NCBI RefSeq assembly: GCF_026240635.1
Contig: NZ_CP110848.1
Coordinates: 2,641,501 to 2,705,500, forward strand
Reading direction: 5' to 3'
Length of the DNA: 64,000 nucleotides
From: Trichothermofontia sichuanensis B231
GTDB lineage: Bacteria; Cyanobacteriota; Cyanobacteriia; B231
Shown here: positions 26,553-37,080 of the stretch, piece by piece
How positions within the stretch are numbered: position 1 is the first letter of the stretch
Layout: every line of letters begins with the position of its first letter
Made by a program: the position numbers and the translations under genes
Notes under the pieces: model-generated
Database searches by the model: none
The model's input: only the letters and a program-made list of their open reading frames with translations
What the model was told of the DNA's origin: nothing

Positions 26553-27797
26553 ATGCCTACCCGTTTAATTCAGCTTGGTTTGTTGGTTCTGTTGCAGTTT
26601 GTGGTCTGCTGGGGTGTCTGGAGCCAGCCGGCGCTGGCGCTGACGGATGAGCAGGAATTGGTGAACGAGGCCTGGCGCATTGTCAACCGTTCGTACTTGG
26701 ATGCGACGTTTAATCATCAGAATTGGTTGCGGCTGCGCCACAAGCTCCTGCGGCAGCCTTTGAACGATCGTGCTTCGGCCTATGCGGCGATCGATCAGAT
26801 GTTGGCGAGTCTGGGGGACCCGTTTACGCGCTTTCTCGACCCGGACCAGTACCGCAGTCTCCAGGTGAGTACGTCGGGGGAACTGACGGGGGTGGGTTTG
26901 CAAATTACCATCGCGGAAGAGTCCGGGCAATTACAGGTAATCACGCCGCTGGAAGGGTCCCCAGCTGAGGCGGTGGGAATTCAACCGTTGGACTATATCC
27001 TCAAGATTGATGGGGTGTCGACGACGGGGATGTCTCTGGACGAGGCGGCGGATCGGATGCGCGGGCCGATCGGGACCCAGGTGGTGTTGACGATCGTCTC
27101 GAACCAGACGCCCCAAGCCAAGCCCCGCGACATCACCGTCACCCGCGATCGCATTTTGCTGAACCCGGTGACGGCCCAACTGCACCTGACCCCCCAGGGA
27201 ATGCCGATCGGTTATCTGCGCCTGAGTCAGTTCAATGCCAATGCGGTGCAGGAGTTGAAGCGCGCGTTGCTGACGCTGGAGCAGTCCCATCCGGTGGGTT
27301 ATATCCTGGACCTGCGCAATAATCCCGGTGGGCTGTTACAGGCGGGCATTGAGATTGCGCGTCTCTGGCTAGATGAGGGACCGATCGTGTATACCGTGAA
27401 TCGGCAGGGGGTGTTAGGGAGTTTTGAGGCAATGGGATCAGCCGTGACCCATGCTCCGCTGGTGGTGCTGGTGAACCAGGGGACGGCCAGTGCCAGTGAA
27501 ATTCTGGCGGGGGCTTTGCAGGACAGCGGTCGGGCAATTCTGGTTGGGGAGCGTACCTTTGGCAAGGGGTTGATTCAGTCCCTGTTTAAGCTTTCGGATG
27601 GATCGGGGATGGCGGTGACGGTGGCCAAGTATGAAACCCCGAACCACCACGATATCCATCAGCGGGGGATTCAGCCCGATCGCATCGTTCCCTTGCCGCC
27701 CCTGCCCCGCCAACTGATGGGGACGGAAGCGGATTTGCAATACCAGGCTGCGGTGGAGATCCTTACCCAGAAGACGGTCCTGGTCGGTGCTGCCTGA
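26553..27797 (+). CDS. ctpA: Carboxyl-terminal processing protease CtpA
   Basis: 414 residues. CtpA removes the C-terminal extension of the D1 protein of photosystem II in the thylakoid lumen. A signal peptide is present ([25 protein letters not shown], cut near residue 29). A PDZ domain spans about residues 100-185 ([41 protein letters not shown]). The Ser/Lys catalytic pair is in [15 protein letters not shown] and [10 protein letters not shown]. Divergent from petB. Its last 11 bp overlap the next gene. Confidence 0.95.
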   Translation: MPTRLIQLGLLVLLQFVVCWGVWSQPALALTDEQELVNEAWRIVNRSYLDATFNHQNWLRLRHKLLRQPLNDRASAYAAIDQMLASLGDPFTRFLDPDQYRSLQVSTSGELTGVGLQITIAEESGQLQVITPLEGSPAEAVGIQPLDYILKIDGVSTTGMSLDEAADRMRGPIGTQVVLTIVSNQTPQAKPRDITVTRDRILLNPVTAQLHLTPQGMPIGYLRLSQFNANAVQELKRALLTLEQSHPVGYILDLRNNPGGLLQAGIEIARLWLDEGPIVYTVNRQGVLGSFEAMGSAVTHAPLVVLVNQGTASASEILAGALQDSGRAILVGERTFGKGLIQSLFKLSDGSGMAVTVAKYETPNHHDIHQRGIQPDRIVPLPPLPRQLMGTEADLQYQAAVEILTQKTVLVGAA

Positions 27798-29127
27798 TCG
27801 GGAGCCGGGGAAGGCGGGTTACAACCGCACTGAACGCATTTACCATGATCCCCTGCATGGGGCGATCGTTCTGGATGCCCGTGACCCGACCGAAGCACTC
27901 CTGATTCGACTGATCGACACGCCTGCCTTCCAGCGGCTACGACGGATTCGGCAACTGGGGCTGGCCAACCTCACGTTTCACGGAGCGGAGATGTCTCGCT
28001 TTACCCACTCGCTGGGGGTGATGGCCATTAGCCGACGGGCCTTCGATCGTCTGGCCCAGCGCGATCCGGTTCTGAAACCCTACCGGGCCGTTGTCCTAGT
28101 GGCCGCCCTGCTCCATGACCTTGGGCATGGTCCCTTCAGCCACACTAGCGAGGAGATTTTTGGCAACCACCACGAACAATGGACCGAGCGAATTCTCCGT
28201 GAATCCGCCCCGGTGCGGCAATTACTGGATGGCCATGATCCGGATCTGCTGCCCCAACTCCAGCAGGTCTACCGACACCAGCATCCGGTTCCCCTGATCT
28301 GGCAACTGGTGTCCAGCCAACTCGACTGCGATCGCCTGGATTACCTGCTACGGGATAGCTATTTCAGTGGCGCATCCTACGGAACCATCGACCTCGATCG
28401 CCTGCTACTGGCGATGAACTTTGACCCGGTGACCCAGCGATTGGTGGTAGCCCGCAAGGGGCTGACAGCGGTGGAGCATTATCTGTTGGTGCGTTACCTG
28501 ATGTATGCCCAGGTGTATAACCATCCCAAAAATATCGCTGCGAACTGGGGGCTGGCGCAACTCTTTGAGCGGGCACGGGAATTACTCGTCCCCGGTGTTA
28601 CCGCCCAGCCACCCTTTGTCGATGACACGATGCGGGCCTGGTTGACCCAACCGATCGCCCGATTGTCCCTGGCCCAGTATCTCGCTGCCGATGATGAGGT
28701 CTTTAGCTATCACCTGCATCGGTGGTACCACGACGCGGACCCAGTTCTGGCGGATCTGGCCCGTCGTTTGCGCGATCGCGATCTGTTCAAGGCCCTTGAC
28801 ATAACGGATTTAGGGGAAGCGGGTGCCCAGGCCCTTTGCCAAATTGCCCAGGATTACTGGCAACAACAGGGGTATCCTCCCCAGTACTACGTGGGTCTGC
28901 GCGTTTCCCACCAGCGGGGCTATAGCCTCTATCAACGGGGGATTAAGTTACTCACTGCCGATGGTCTCCAGGAAATTAGCCAGGCGTCCCCCCTGGTTCA
29001 GATCTTGATTCAACCCTACCGGCGGCGGTGGCTGATCTATCCGCGAGCGATCGCGGCCCATATTCAGGCATGGCGGCAGCAATTATTGAGGGACTTGCGC
29101 AGGGACAATCCCAGTGGCAATGGCTAA
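27787..29127 (+). CDS. HD-domain phosphohydrolase (dNTPase/SAMHD1-like)
   Basis: 446 residues. Starts with GTG at 27787, overlapping ctpA by 11 bp, so translational coupling is likely. The N-terminus has YHDPLHGAIVLD and TPAFQRLRRIRQLGLANLTF, then the metal site H...HD...D: MSRFTHSLGVM and ALLHDLGHGPFSH, followed by SSQLDCDRLDYLLRDSYFSG. This is the pattern of SAMHD1/YwfO-type triphosphohydrolases. The substrate is unproven in cyanobacteria. Context with ctpA suggests shared expression rather than shared function. Confidence 0.9.
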   Translation: MLPDREPGKAGYNRTERIYHDPLHGAIVLDARDPTEALLIRLIDTPAFQRLRRIRQLGLANLTFHGAEMSRFTHSLGVMAISRRAFDRLAQRDPVLKPYRAVVLVAALLHDLGHGPFSHTSEEIFGNHHEQWTERILRESAPVRQLLDGHDPDLLPQLQQVYRHQHPVPLIWQLVSSQLDCDRLDYLLRDSYFSGASYGTIDLDRLLLAMNFDPVTQRLVVARKGLTAVEHYLLVRYLMYAQVYNHPKNIAANWGLAQLFERARELLVPGVTAQPPFVDDTMRAWLTQPIARLSLAQYLAADDEVFSYHLHRWYHDADPVLADLARRLRDRDLFKALDITDLGEAGAQALCQIAQDYWQQQGYPPQYYVGLRVSHQRGYSLYQRGIKLLTADGLQEISQASPLVQILIQPYRRRWLIYPRAIAAHIQAWRQQLLRDLRRDNPSGNG

Positions 29128-29288
29128 TTGAACCCAGGCTTACTGGACCCAAGCTTGAGAAGATTAAATAATAATTAAATAATTTTAATAAACTCTTCAT
29201 TGCTCCAATTAACCCTGCTTTGGCCTCTAGGAAAACACTGGCTATTCGTGATAGAAATGGAGTCACGTTACGAGGCAGTAGTGGTGTG

Positions 29289-32200
29289 ATGATGCAATGG
29301 TCAAAACGGTGCCTCAGCACTGGGGTGGTTGTGTTGGCAACGCTGTTCCCCTTCAGCAATACAGATGCGAACGAGCTTGATCTTTCCCTTGCCTCGGACT
29401 CGAATTCTGACTTAACCCAGGCGGCAATCCCAAGAATTAAAGATTTAATTGAAGATTTACCGGTTACACCCACAACTGTACCGGAAAATTTCGTGCCACT
29501 CTTCACGCCACGGGTTGGGGTACGCTCCAGCACTGCTGAGGCCGGGGGAAATCCGTTCTCGGTCATTGAAGGCTTTGTGCCCCTTGCCCAAAGTCGGGGG
29601 CGCGATCTGCTCTTCATGGAAGGTCGCCAATTCTATGATCTGGCCGAAGGAACGGCGGGGCGTAATTTCCTGCTGGGGTATCGGACCTATGATGCGAAGA
29701 ACGATCGTGTCTGGGGGGGCTATGTTGCCTATGACAATCGTGATACGGGGAATAGCCTGTTTGATCAAATTGGCGTCGGTTTAGAAAGTGTTGGTCAAAA
29801 CTGGGAACTGCGCCTCAATGGCTATTTACCGATCGGGAATACCCGCGATCAAGTTTTGGAGGTTTATGCGAGTGGGGGCCAGTTCCAGGGAAATTCCCTG
29901 CTGGTGGAGCGGGCACGGGTGTTTGAATCGGCCCTGGGTGGGTTTGATGCGGAAGTGGGAACCCCTCTGGCCCGCTGGGATACCGGTCAACTCAAGGGGT
30001 ATGCTGGGGTCTACTATCTCGGTGGCAGCGGCAGCAGCGATACGGTGGGGCTGCGGGGACGGTTGCAAGCCCAGATCAATGACCTGACGGCGGTGGGGTT
30101 GACCCTGGAGCAGGATGATTTGTTCGACACACGGGCGATCGTCAATGTGGGCCTGACCTTCCGACAAACGCCCAAGGGTCGGGGCGATCGTCCGCTAGAA
30201 ATCTCCCCCGTGATTGCCAGCTTGGGCAGCCGGGTCCAGCGCAGCAGCAGCATTGCCATCAATAGTGACATTAGCCAGGATGTGACGATCGCTCGGAATC
30301 CCGATACGGGTCAACCCCTAACCTTCCGCCATGTGGATTTAGGCAATGGCACCGGCGCCGGGACTGTAGAGAGTCCCTTTGGCAGTATGGAAGCCGCCCT
30401 TGCTGCTGCCAATCCCGGGGACATTGTGCGGGTGGGAGCCGCCACGGATACGACCCTGGGTGAGTTGCGCATCCCTGATCGGGTGAACCTGGTTGCCGCG
30501 TCAATGCCCACCGCCGTTCGCACGCGCCAAGCGGCACGGGTGGCGTTACCCAGGGCGGCGAATACGGGCCGGATCACGGTGAATGGGCCGGTAATTTTGG
30601 AAAGCAATGGTACCGTTTCCGGGTTGATTATCAATGCTCACAATAATCATGGGGTGATTGGGAATAACGTCTCAGGGGTGGCCTCGGTGGTGGACAACAC
30701 CATCAATGTGACCGGCGAGTTTGACGGGATTAACATCACTAATACCGGCGGTTCGGTTGACTTGACCATTGCCCGGAATGAAATCAATGGCGGTCGCAAT
30801 GGGATTTTTATTAACACTCAAGAAGGTGCTGAGGCGACGGTTACTGTAGCTGATAACCGGATTCAAGATACGCGGGGATCTGGAATTTTCTTCCGGATCG
30901 AAGGCGACTCACGGGTTAATGCCACCATTGCACGGAATACGGTCCTACGGAATCAGGGCCTCGTGCCCCAGGATGGCGGGCTGCGGTTTGGGATTTTTAA
31001 TACCGCGATCGGGAACGCGATCGTGCAAGACAATACCTTTAACAACAATCGCAGTCATGGTATGTTTGTTGGCTCCCAAGCCAATGGCCAACTGACGGCT
31101 ACCTTCACCAATAACACCGCCAATAACAACCTGGGGAACGGCCTCTTTTTCGGTGCGGAACAGAATAGCATGGCCAGTGCCACGATCGTCGGCAACACGA
31201 CCAATAACAATCAACTGAATCCGGCCTTGGGCGCATTTCCCACGGGACATGGGCTGGCAGTGGGGTCACAAAATGACGGGCAAACCCGCGCCACGATCGC
31301 CAATAACACGGCCAACAATAACGCCAGCAATGGCATTTTTGTCTTTGCCCAACCCGGTGCCACTGCTCCAGATGCACCTCCGCCGCGACCCCTGACGACG
31401 GCGGATATCCTGAACAACACAGTCTATGACTCCGGGTTAGGGGGGATTATCCTGAATAACGCCACGGGGCGGATGACGATCGCCGATAATCGCGTACAAA
31501 ATATCGGTGGGCCCGAGGGGAATGGGATTGCTATTTTCGGCTTTGGTGGGTTGATTGACCTGGATATTCGGAATAATACCGTTGAAGATACGACTGGGGT
31601 TGGGATTGGGATTTTTAGTCGCAATCAGGTGCAGACGATCGCCCGTGTGGATAACAACACCACCCGCAATAGTGTCGGCTCTGGGATTCGCTTTTTCACC
31701 TTTGATGATGCCCAAGTTACGCCCATTGTCACCAATAATGATCTCCGGGGTAACCAAGCCCTCGTTGGCCAGGATGGGGCGATTCGGATTGGGACGTTTA
31801 ATCGCGGTCAAGTGACGCCCACCGTGGTTGGGAATACGATTCGCGATAATACCAGTAATGGTATCTTTATGGGCGGGGAAGATGAGGCCCGTGTGAATGC
31901 GGTAATCCGCGAGAACCGGGTCATTAACAATACGGGCAATGGCATTTTCTTTGGCTCCCAAAACCAAAGTGAACAGCGTGGGTTGATTATTGATAATTTT
32001 GTGACCGGACAAAAGATCAATACGGCAGTGCCCAACTTCCCCACTGGCCACGGGATTTTCTTTGGTGCGCAAGGGAATGGCCGTGCCTTTGGGACGATCA
32101 CGGATAACGAAATTACCAATAACGAGAGTAATGGCATTTTCACCTTCGTCTCAAATACAGGGTTTGGGGAAGCCAGTATTCTCAATAATGAAATTCGCAA

Positions 32201-32753
32201 TAATGCCCGCAGTGGGATTGAAGTTAACATTGGTCTGAACCCGGTACCGATTAACTTCCCGGAAGGCAGCGAACCGCCACCTTTACCTGAACCGGGAACA
32301 TTCCAGGGGAACTTTACGATCGCCGATAACGACATTTCCGGAAATCCCGGCGCGGGGCCACCGGGTCAAGGCGGAGCCGGGATTGTGCTGCTCACGTTTA
32401 ATAATGCCTTGGTGCAGGCGATCGTCGAAAATAATCGGGTCGTTAATTACAATGGCGTCGCTCCAAACGCTGTAGCTGGTGGTTTAGGACTCCTAGCGTT
32501 TGATGATTCCCAGATTAATGCACGGGTTCGGTTTAATGAACTCATGGAAAACTCCGCCAAACCCCAATTTAATGCAGTTTCTTTGAATCGGAGCCAGTTC
32601 TGCCTAGCCCTAGAAAACAATCGTAGCGATACAACCTACGCCCTGAGTCAGGTGGAAGATAGCCAATTCCAGGCCCAAATTAGTGGCAACCGTGGCCCCC
32701 GAATTGTCCGGATGGGTAACGTGCGATCGCTCGGTACCTGTCGGATTCCTTAA
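29289..32753 (+). CDS. Inverse-autotransporter-like surface protein: N-terminal beta-barrel plus beta-helix passenger
   Basis: 1154 residues from the ATG at 29289, which begins a signal peptide (MMQWSKRCLSTGVVVLATLF...); an in-frame start at 29220 adds 23. The numbers below count from 29220. Residues about 95-320 form a predicted barrel with alternating strands (RNFLLGYRTYD, RVWGGYVAYDNRD, GVGLESVGQNWELRLNGYLP), like the intimin/invasin-type barrel. Residues about 355-1165 form a right-handed parallel beta-helix with many DNTxxNNxxNGIF turns. Two units of about 266 residues (near 540-805 and 806-1075) align end to end. The barrel-first order fits type Ve secretion. Ligand unknown; adhesion is inferred. 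Confidence 0.75.
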   Translation: MMQWSKRCLSTGVVVLATLFPFSNTDANELDLSLASDSNSDLTQAAIPRIKDLIEDLPVTPTTVPENFVPLFTPRVGVRSSTAEAGGNPFSVIEGFVPLAQSRGRDLLFMEGRQFYDLAEGTAGRNFLLGYRTYDAKNDRVWGGYVAYDNRDTGNSLFDQIGVGLESVGQNWELRLNGYLPIGNTRDQVLEVYASGGQFQGNSLLVERARVFESALGGFDAEVGTPLARWDTGQLKGYAGVYYLGGSGSSDTVGLRGRLQAQINDLTAVGLTLEQDDLFDTRAIVNVGLTFRQTPKGRGDRPLEISPVIASLGSRVQRSSSIAINSDISQDVTIARNPDTGQPLTFRHVDLGNGTGAGTVESPFGSMEAALAAANPGDIVRVGAATDTTLGELRIPDRVNLVAASMPTAVRTRQAARVALPRAANTGRITVNGPVILESNGTVSGLIINAHNNHGVIGNNVSGVASVVDNTINVTGEFDGINITNTGGSVDLTIARNEINGGRNGIFINTQEGAEATVTVADNRIQDTRGSGIFFRIEGDSRVNATIARNTVLRNQGLVPQDGGLRFGIFNTAIGNAIVQDNTFNNNRSHGMFVGSQANGQLTATFTNNTANNNLGNGLFFGAEQNSMASATIVGNTTNNNQLNPALGAFPTGHGLAVGSQNDGQTRATIANNTANNNASNGIFVFAQPGATAPDAPPPRPLTTADILNNTVYDSGLGGIILNNATGRMTIADNRVQNIGGPEGNGIAIFGFGGLIDLDIRNNTVEDTTGVGIGIFSRNQVQTIARVDNNTTRNSVGSGIRFFTFDDAQVTPIVTNNDLRGNQALVGQDGAIRIGTFNRGQVTPTVVGNTIRDNTSNGIFMGGEDEARVNAVIRENRVINNTGNGIFFGSQNQSEQRGLIIDNFVTGQKINTAVPNFPTGHGIFFGAQGNGRAFGTITDNEITNNESNGIFTFVSNTGFGEASILNNEIRNNARSGIEVNIGLNPVPINFPEGSEPPPLPEPGTFQGNFTIADNDISGNPGAGPPGQGGAGIVLLTFNNALVQAIVENNRVVNYNGVAPNAVAGGLGLLAFDDSQINARVRFNELMENSAKPQFNAVSLNRSQFCLALENNRSDTTYALSQVEDSQFQAQISGNRGPRIVRMGNVRSLGTCRIP

Positions 32754-32832
32754 TACAGCTTAATACAAGAGTAGCATTCAGCCTTAGGGAAAACTTCTGA
32801 TATTCTATCCGAGTTGCCAGGGCTTCCTACTG

Positions 32833-32935
32833 TGGTCAATCCAAATAAGAACGACACAGTTTTTGACTCCCCTCTCCCGCTCTGGGAGACGGGTTGGGGG
32901 TGAGGGTGCTGTTTCAGCCTAAATTGCAATGACTA
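32833..32935 (+). mobile_element. 103-bp MITE, copy A
   Basis: One of three equal-length copies (also 49388-49490 and 62570-62672). The left end TGGTCAATCCAAATAAGAAC and the right end (read in reverse) TAGTCATTGCAATTTAGGCT agree at 18 of 27 terminal bases as imperfect inverted repeats. Flanks here are TG and TA, so a TA duplication is not intact. It ends 20 bp before the dacB start and so may supply promoter-region DNA. Confidence 0.85.
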
Positions 32936-32954
32936 TAAAAGTGAGGCGTGGGGC

Positions 32955-34526
32955 GTGATGACTGATCCCTTGTTAGCAAGCAAACCGGGCATATCTGCCC
33001 GATCGCCACGAGTGCGTTGCGGGTCTCCAGGCAAATCCCCCTTCCCAGCCCTTGGCCTTACACTTCGCCTGATATTCCTCAGTAGCTTGAGCCTCTACCT
33101 GACCCAACCAGGCCAAGCGGTTTCCAATTCCCTCTGCCCCCGTGATCTGGAGGCCGCGATCGCCGCGATTACGGATCGCCCAGCCTTGGCGCGATCGCGC
33201 TGGGGCATTCTGGTGCAAACCCTAGCAACCACTGCCGAGCCACCCCAAACCCTCTACCAACACGATGCCGAGCATTACTTTATCCCCGCCTCCAATGCCA
33301 AACTCCTGAGCACTGCTGCCGTTTTGCACCACCTTGGCCCCCGATTTCGGATTCCCACGACGGTTTACCAGATCCCTGATCCCGATGCTACGGTCTTGCA
33401 AATCGTGGGACGGGCTGATCCCAGTTTGACGGATACAGGATTAACCTCGCTGGCCCAGCAGCTAAAACAGGCAGGTATTCGCCAGATCAATCGTCTGATT
33501 CTGGACGAATCCTATCTGGGGGAAACGTTTGTGAACCCCAATTGGGAATGGGAGGATATCCAGGCGGGTTATGGTGCTCCTTTGAATAGCCTGATCGTTA
33601 ACCAAAATGCCATCCCCTTGCAGTTAGTCCCCCAGCGCCTCGGTGAACCCTTGGCTATTGTCTGGGAGGATGCGATCGCCGCCCAAACTTGGCAGGTGGA
33701 CAACCACTCCCAAACTGTTGCCCCCCAGGCCCCAGAATTTGTCAAAGTCGGTCGTGATCTCAGCCGTCCAGTGGCGAAGATCGCCGGACACCTGCGGGTC
33801 GGTTCAGAACCCGAACCAGTCGCGATCGCCGTGGTCAACCCAACCGAACACTTTGGCCAACACTGGCAATGGATTTTACAAACCCAGGGCATCGCCGTTA
33901 AGAAGATAGAGGTAACAACAAGCCCCCGCCCGTCAGGCGCGATCGTCCGGGCCACTTGGCAGTCCCCTCCCCTCGCCGCACTCTTGCAGGAAACCAATCA
34001 ATCCAGCAATAACCTGTATGCCGAAGCCCTCCTAGCCATCCTGGGCCGGGAGAGAATGTCCCTAGCTCCCGACCAATCCCCCACAGAGGCAGGACTAGCG
34101 GTCATGGCCGTCACCCTCAGCCAACTGGGCATCGATGCCGAGGGATATGCACTAGCCGATGGCTCAGGGCTTTCCCGGCATAACCTGGCCACGCCTGCGG
34201 CCCTTGTGCAAACCCTGCAAACAATGGCGCGATCGCCCCACGCCGCGACCTATCGGCATTCCCTCGCCATGATGGGTAAAACAGGCACCCTCAGACAACG
34301 CTTAGCCCATACCAGCCTGCCCCTGATCCAAGCCAAATCCGGTGCAATGCAAGGGATCGCCAGCCTATCGGGCTATCTGGAGCGTCCCGATGCCTCCCCC
34401 CTCGTCTTCAGTATCCTCATCAATCAGGCCACCGCCTCCCATGGGGTACTGACGCAGACGATCGATGATCTCGTGCAGGTCCTCACCCGGCTGCGATCGT
34501 GCCCAGAACCCCATCAGGAACCTTGA
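32955..34526 (+). CDS. dacB: D-alanyl-D-alanine carboxypeptidase/endopeptidase, PBP4 (S13) family
   Basis: 523 residues. All three penicillin-binding motifs are visible: SxxK in SNAKLL (about residue 113), SxN in SSNNLYAE and KTG in MMGKTGTLRQRL. An N-terminal hydrophobic segment (LRLIFLSSLSLYLTQPGQA) should export it. PBP4 enzymes trim or cleave peptidoglycan cross-bridges in the periplasm. The 3' end overlaps the convergent LON-domain gene by 13 bp. Other wall genes in the window (SpoIID, L,D-transpeptidase) are not linked to it. Confidence 0.93.
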   Translation: MMTDPLLASKPGISARSPRVRCGSPGKSPFPALGLTLRLIFLSSLSLYLTQPGQAVSNSLCPRDLEAAIAAITDRPALARSRWGILVQTLATTAEPPQTLYQHDAEHYFIPASNAKLLSTAAVLHHLGPRFRIPTTVYQIPDPDATVLQIVGRADPSLTDTGLTSLAQQLKQAGIRQINRLILDESYLGETFVNPNWEWEDIQAGYGAPLNSLIVNQNAIPLQLVPQRLGEPLAIVWEDAIAAQTWQVDNHSQTVAPQAPEFVKVGRDLSRPVAKIAGHLRVGSEPEPVAIAVVNPTEHFGQHWQWILQTQGIAVKKIEVTTSPRPSGAIVRATWQSPPLAALLQETNQSSNNLYAEALLAILGRERMSLAPDQSPTEAGLAVMAVTLSQLGIDAEGYALADGSGLSRHNLATPAALVQTLQTMARSPHAATYRHSLAMMGKTGTLRQRLAHTSLPLIQAKSGAMQGIASLSGYLERPDASPLVFSILINQATASHGVLTQTIDDLVQVLTRLRSCPEPHQEP

Positions 34527-35173
34527 AACGCATCCTTCAGGGCCGCCCGTGCCGACAGGTGATTGCGGGTAGACGTGAGAATCTCCAACTCCCGCTCCAG
34601 ACGACTGGCCGTATCCTGCATTTCCAACAACGCCTGCTGTTCCGGCACCACCCGATACAAGTTGCTGGCCACCCAATAGGAAAGCTCGATCGGCAAATCC
34701 GGCACCTCTTCCGGAAAATCAATCTCCTGTCCCGTCAACTTATTCGAGAGATAAAACACCTCCCGCAAAGCCTGCCGCACTTCCTCGGCCAGAGGCCGCA
34801 GATCCTTCGTCGGCGGCTGATCTTCAATCCATTCCACCAGCCCAACCCGGTACGGCTTTTCACGGGTATATTCTAAAATCCGAAACCGTTGCTGCCCCAA
34901 GGTGATCATCTTCATGCGATCGTCCGGCAAGCGCTGATATTGCAAAATCTCCGCACAACACCCCACACTCACCGGCTCTCCCCGTACCGGATCAAACATC
35001 ACCACCCCAAAGCGACGATCGCCCTCCAGGATCGTGTTCATCATGATCCGATACCGAAACTCGAAAATGTGTAGCGGCAAAGGTCTGCCTGGAAACAGAA
35101 CCACTTCCGGCAGCGGGAAAATCGGGAGTTCGCGCACAGCGATCGACGAAAAAGAGGTCATGGTCAAACTCAA
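34514..35173 (-). CDS. LON peptidase substrate-binding-domain protein
   Basis: 219 residues. Carries only the N-terminal LON substrate-binding fold (LPIFPLPEVVLFPGRPLPLHIFEFRYRIMMNTIL, then RRFGVVMFD and MKMITLGQQRFRI), with no ATPase or protease domain. Such stand-alone domains are common in cyanobacteria; function unknown. The C-terminal third is helical with Leu/Glu-rich stretches (ASRLERELEILTSTRNHLSARAAL), maybe a coiled coil. It overlaps dacB tail to tail. Confidence 0.9.
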   Translation of the reverse strand: MSLTMTSFSSIAVRELPIFPLPEVVLFPGRPLPLHIFEFRYRIMMNTILEGDRRFGVVMFDPVRGEPVSVGCCAEILQYQRLPDDRMKMITLGQQRFRILEYTREKPYRVGLVEWIEDQPPTKDLRPLAEEVRQALREVFYLSNKLTGQEIDFPEEVPDLPIELSYWVASNLYRVVPEQQALLEMQDTASRLERELEILTSTRNHLSARAALKDAFQGS

Positions 35174-35249
35174 GCCTGTTTTCAGTCTAGCTTACCAAGA
35201 CACATCCCCAACAACAGCTTACAAGCCAACTAGCATTAATCGGGAACCC

Positions 35250-35316
35250 CAGAGACACAGAGAACACAGAGAAACAACTTCGTGTTCCTTTGTGCCCTTA
35301 GTGCCTTTGTGGTTAA
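35250..35316. repeat. AGAGACACAGAGAACACAGA / TTTGTGCCTTAGTG-type dispersed repeat
   Basis: CAGAGACACAGAGAACACAG, a short spacer, then CCTTTGTGCCCTTAGTGCC and TTTGTGGTTAA. The reverse strand reads AACCACAAAGGCACTAAGGG, a widely scattered motif in cyanobacterial genomes. It lies between rpsJ (3' end) and the LON-domain gene (5' end). Confidence 0.6.
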
Positions 35317-35324
35317 CTCCAAAC

Positions 35325-35642
35325 CTAGAGCTTAACTTCAATATCAACCCCAGCCGGCAAATCCAGCTTCATCAAAGCATCGATCGTCTTGGGAGACGGT
35401 TGATAAATATCAATAATCCGACGATGGGTACGGGTTTCAAAATGCTCCCGCGAATCCTTATCCACATGGGGCGATCGCAGTAAACAATAAATACGACGTT
35501 TAGTCGGCAGCGGAATCGGACCAATCGCCGTCGCCTGGGTACGATTAGCCGTATCCACGATCTTTTCGCACGACGTATCCAGAAGGCGCCGATCAAACGC
35601 TTTCAGTCGAATCCGAATTTTTTGCTGTTGCAGAGTAGCCAT
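35325..35642 (-). CDS. rpsJ: 30S ribosomal protein S10
   Basis: 105 residues, the standard length ([52 protein letters not shown]). It closes the str-type operon 181 bp after tuf, the normal cyanobacterial position, away from the large S10 cluster. S10 is part of the 30S head and also serves as the NusE antitermination factor. Confidence 0.99.
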   Translation of the reverse strand: MATLQQQKIRIRLKAFDRRLLDTSCEKIVDTANRTQATAIGPIPLPTKRRIYCLLRSPHVDKDSREHFETRTHRRIIDIYQPSPKTIDALMKLDLPAGVDIEVKL

Positions 35643-35823
35643 AGGACATTCGTTAAAAACTCAATAAGCGATTAGGTTCAATTGTCAAGGTACGGAAAAT
35701 CAAACACTGGCAACACGGTCAAACCGGCACTAACCACCCATCCCATCCTTAACACAGAGGAGCAGCCAGCCATGACCACCGACTGCTCCCCAAAATTATT
35801 CCGCGTAGGGAGACGCTAGGCGA

Positions 35824-37056
35824 TTATTCCAAGATCTTGGAAACCACACCCGACCCAACAGTACGACCACCTTCCCGAATCGCAAAACGCATTTGCTGCT
35901 CGATCGCGATCGGCTTGATCAACTCCACCGTCATCTTGATCCGGTCGCCGGGCATGACCATTTCCGGTGTACCGCCTTCATCATCGGTGAAGTCGGCAAT
36001 CGTACCCGTCACGTCCGTTGTCCGCACATAGAACTGGGGCCGATAGCCCTTGAAAAACGGCGTTGACCGACCGCCTTCTTCCTTCGTGAGGACGTAGACT
36101 TCTGCCTCAAACTTAGTGTGGGGCGTGATCGAACCCGGCTTAGCAATCACCATGCCACGCTCTACATCATCCTTCTTCAGACCGCGCAGTAGCAGCCCAA
36201 CGTTATCCCCCGCTATTCCTTCATCCAGCGTCTTCTGGAACATTTCCACACCGGTGACAGTGGTGTCACGCGTGTCACGAATCCCGATAATCGACACCGT
36301 ATCACCAATGCGCACCTTACCCCGCTCAATCCGGCCTGTGGCCACCGTCCCCCGACCAGAAATCGAGAATACATCTTCCACCGCCATCAAGAAGGGCTTG
36401 TCCACATCCCGCTCCGGCGTCGGAATGTAGCTATCCACCGCATCCATCAATTCATAGATTTTGTCCACCCAGGGATCATCTCCCCGCTTCAGGGAAGGAT
36501 TCGCCGTCAGCGCTTCCAGCGCCTTCAAGGCCGACCCCCGAATGATGGGGACATTGTCACCATCGAATTCATAACTGGAAAGCAATTCCCGCACTTCCAA
36601 TTCCACCAGTTCCACCAGTTCGTCTTCCCCTTCCATCTGGTCTGCCTTGTTCAGGAAAACCACCAGGTTGGGTACCCCGACCTGACGGGCCAGCAGAATG
36701 TGCTCACGAGTCTGGGGTTCCGGACCATCGGCAGCCGATACCAACAGGATCGCCCCATCCATCTGGGCCGCCCCAGTGATCATGTTCTTCACATAGTCAG
36801 CATGACCCGGACAGTCCACATGGGCATAGTGACGAGCATCCGTTTCGTACTCCACATGGGCTGTGTTGATCGTGATCCCACGGGCCTTCTCTTCTGGAGC
36901 CGCGTCGATCTCATCATACTTCCGAGCCTTCGCCTTCCCCAGCGCCGACAGCGTCATCGTGATTGCCGCCGTCAAGGTCGTTTTACCGTGGTCAACGTGG
37001 CCAATCGTACCAATGTTGACGTGGGGTTTAGTCCGTTCAAACTTTGCGCGTGCCAT
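35824..37056 (-). CDS. tuf: Elongation factor Tu
   Basis: 410 residues. G-domain motifs are all present: [22 protein letters not shown] and GSALKALE. The cyanobacterial and plastid-type insert near residues 185-200 fits the length above the 394 of E. coli. Delivers aminoacyl-tRNA to the ribosome. It lies 24 bp downstream of fusA, and its own ribosome binding site (GAGAGGAATG) precedes the ATG at 37056. Confidence 0.99.
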   Translation of the reverse strand: MARAKFERTKPHVNIGTIGHVDHGKTTLTAAITMTLSALGKAKARKYDEIDAAPEEKARGITINTAHVEYETDARHYAHVDCPGHADYVKNMITGAAQMDGAILLVSAADGPEPQTREHILLARQVGVPNLVVFLNKADQMEGEDELVELVELEVRELLSSYEFDGDNVPIIRGSALKALEALTANPSLKRGDDPWVDKIYELMDAVDSYIPTPERDVDKPFLMAVEDVFSISGRGTVATGRIERGKVRIGDTVSIIGIRDTRDTTVTGVEMFQKTLDEGIAGDNVGLLLRGLKKDDVERGMVIAKPGSITPHTKFEAEVYVLTKEEGGRSTPFFKGYRPQFYVRTTDVTGTIADFTDDEGGTPEMVMPGDRIKMTVELIKPIAIEQQMRFAIREGGRTVGSGVVSKILE

Positions 37057-37080
37057 GAATTAACATTCCTCTCTGGTGAT

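Noticed and set aside
31437-32072. 211-codon open frame opposite the beta-helix gene
   Set aside because: It mirrors the repeated NN-rich helix codons of the plus-strand gene, and its translation is low-complexity.
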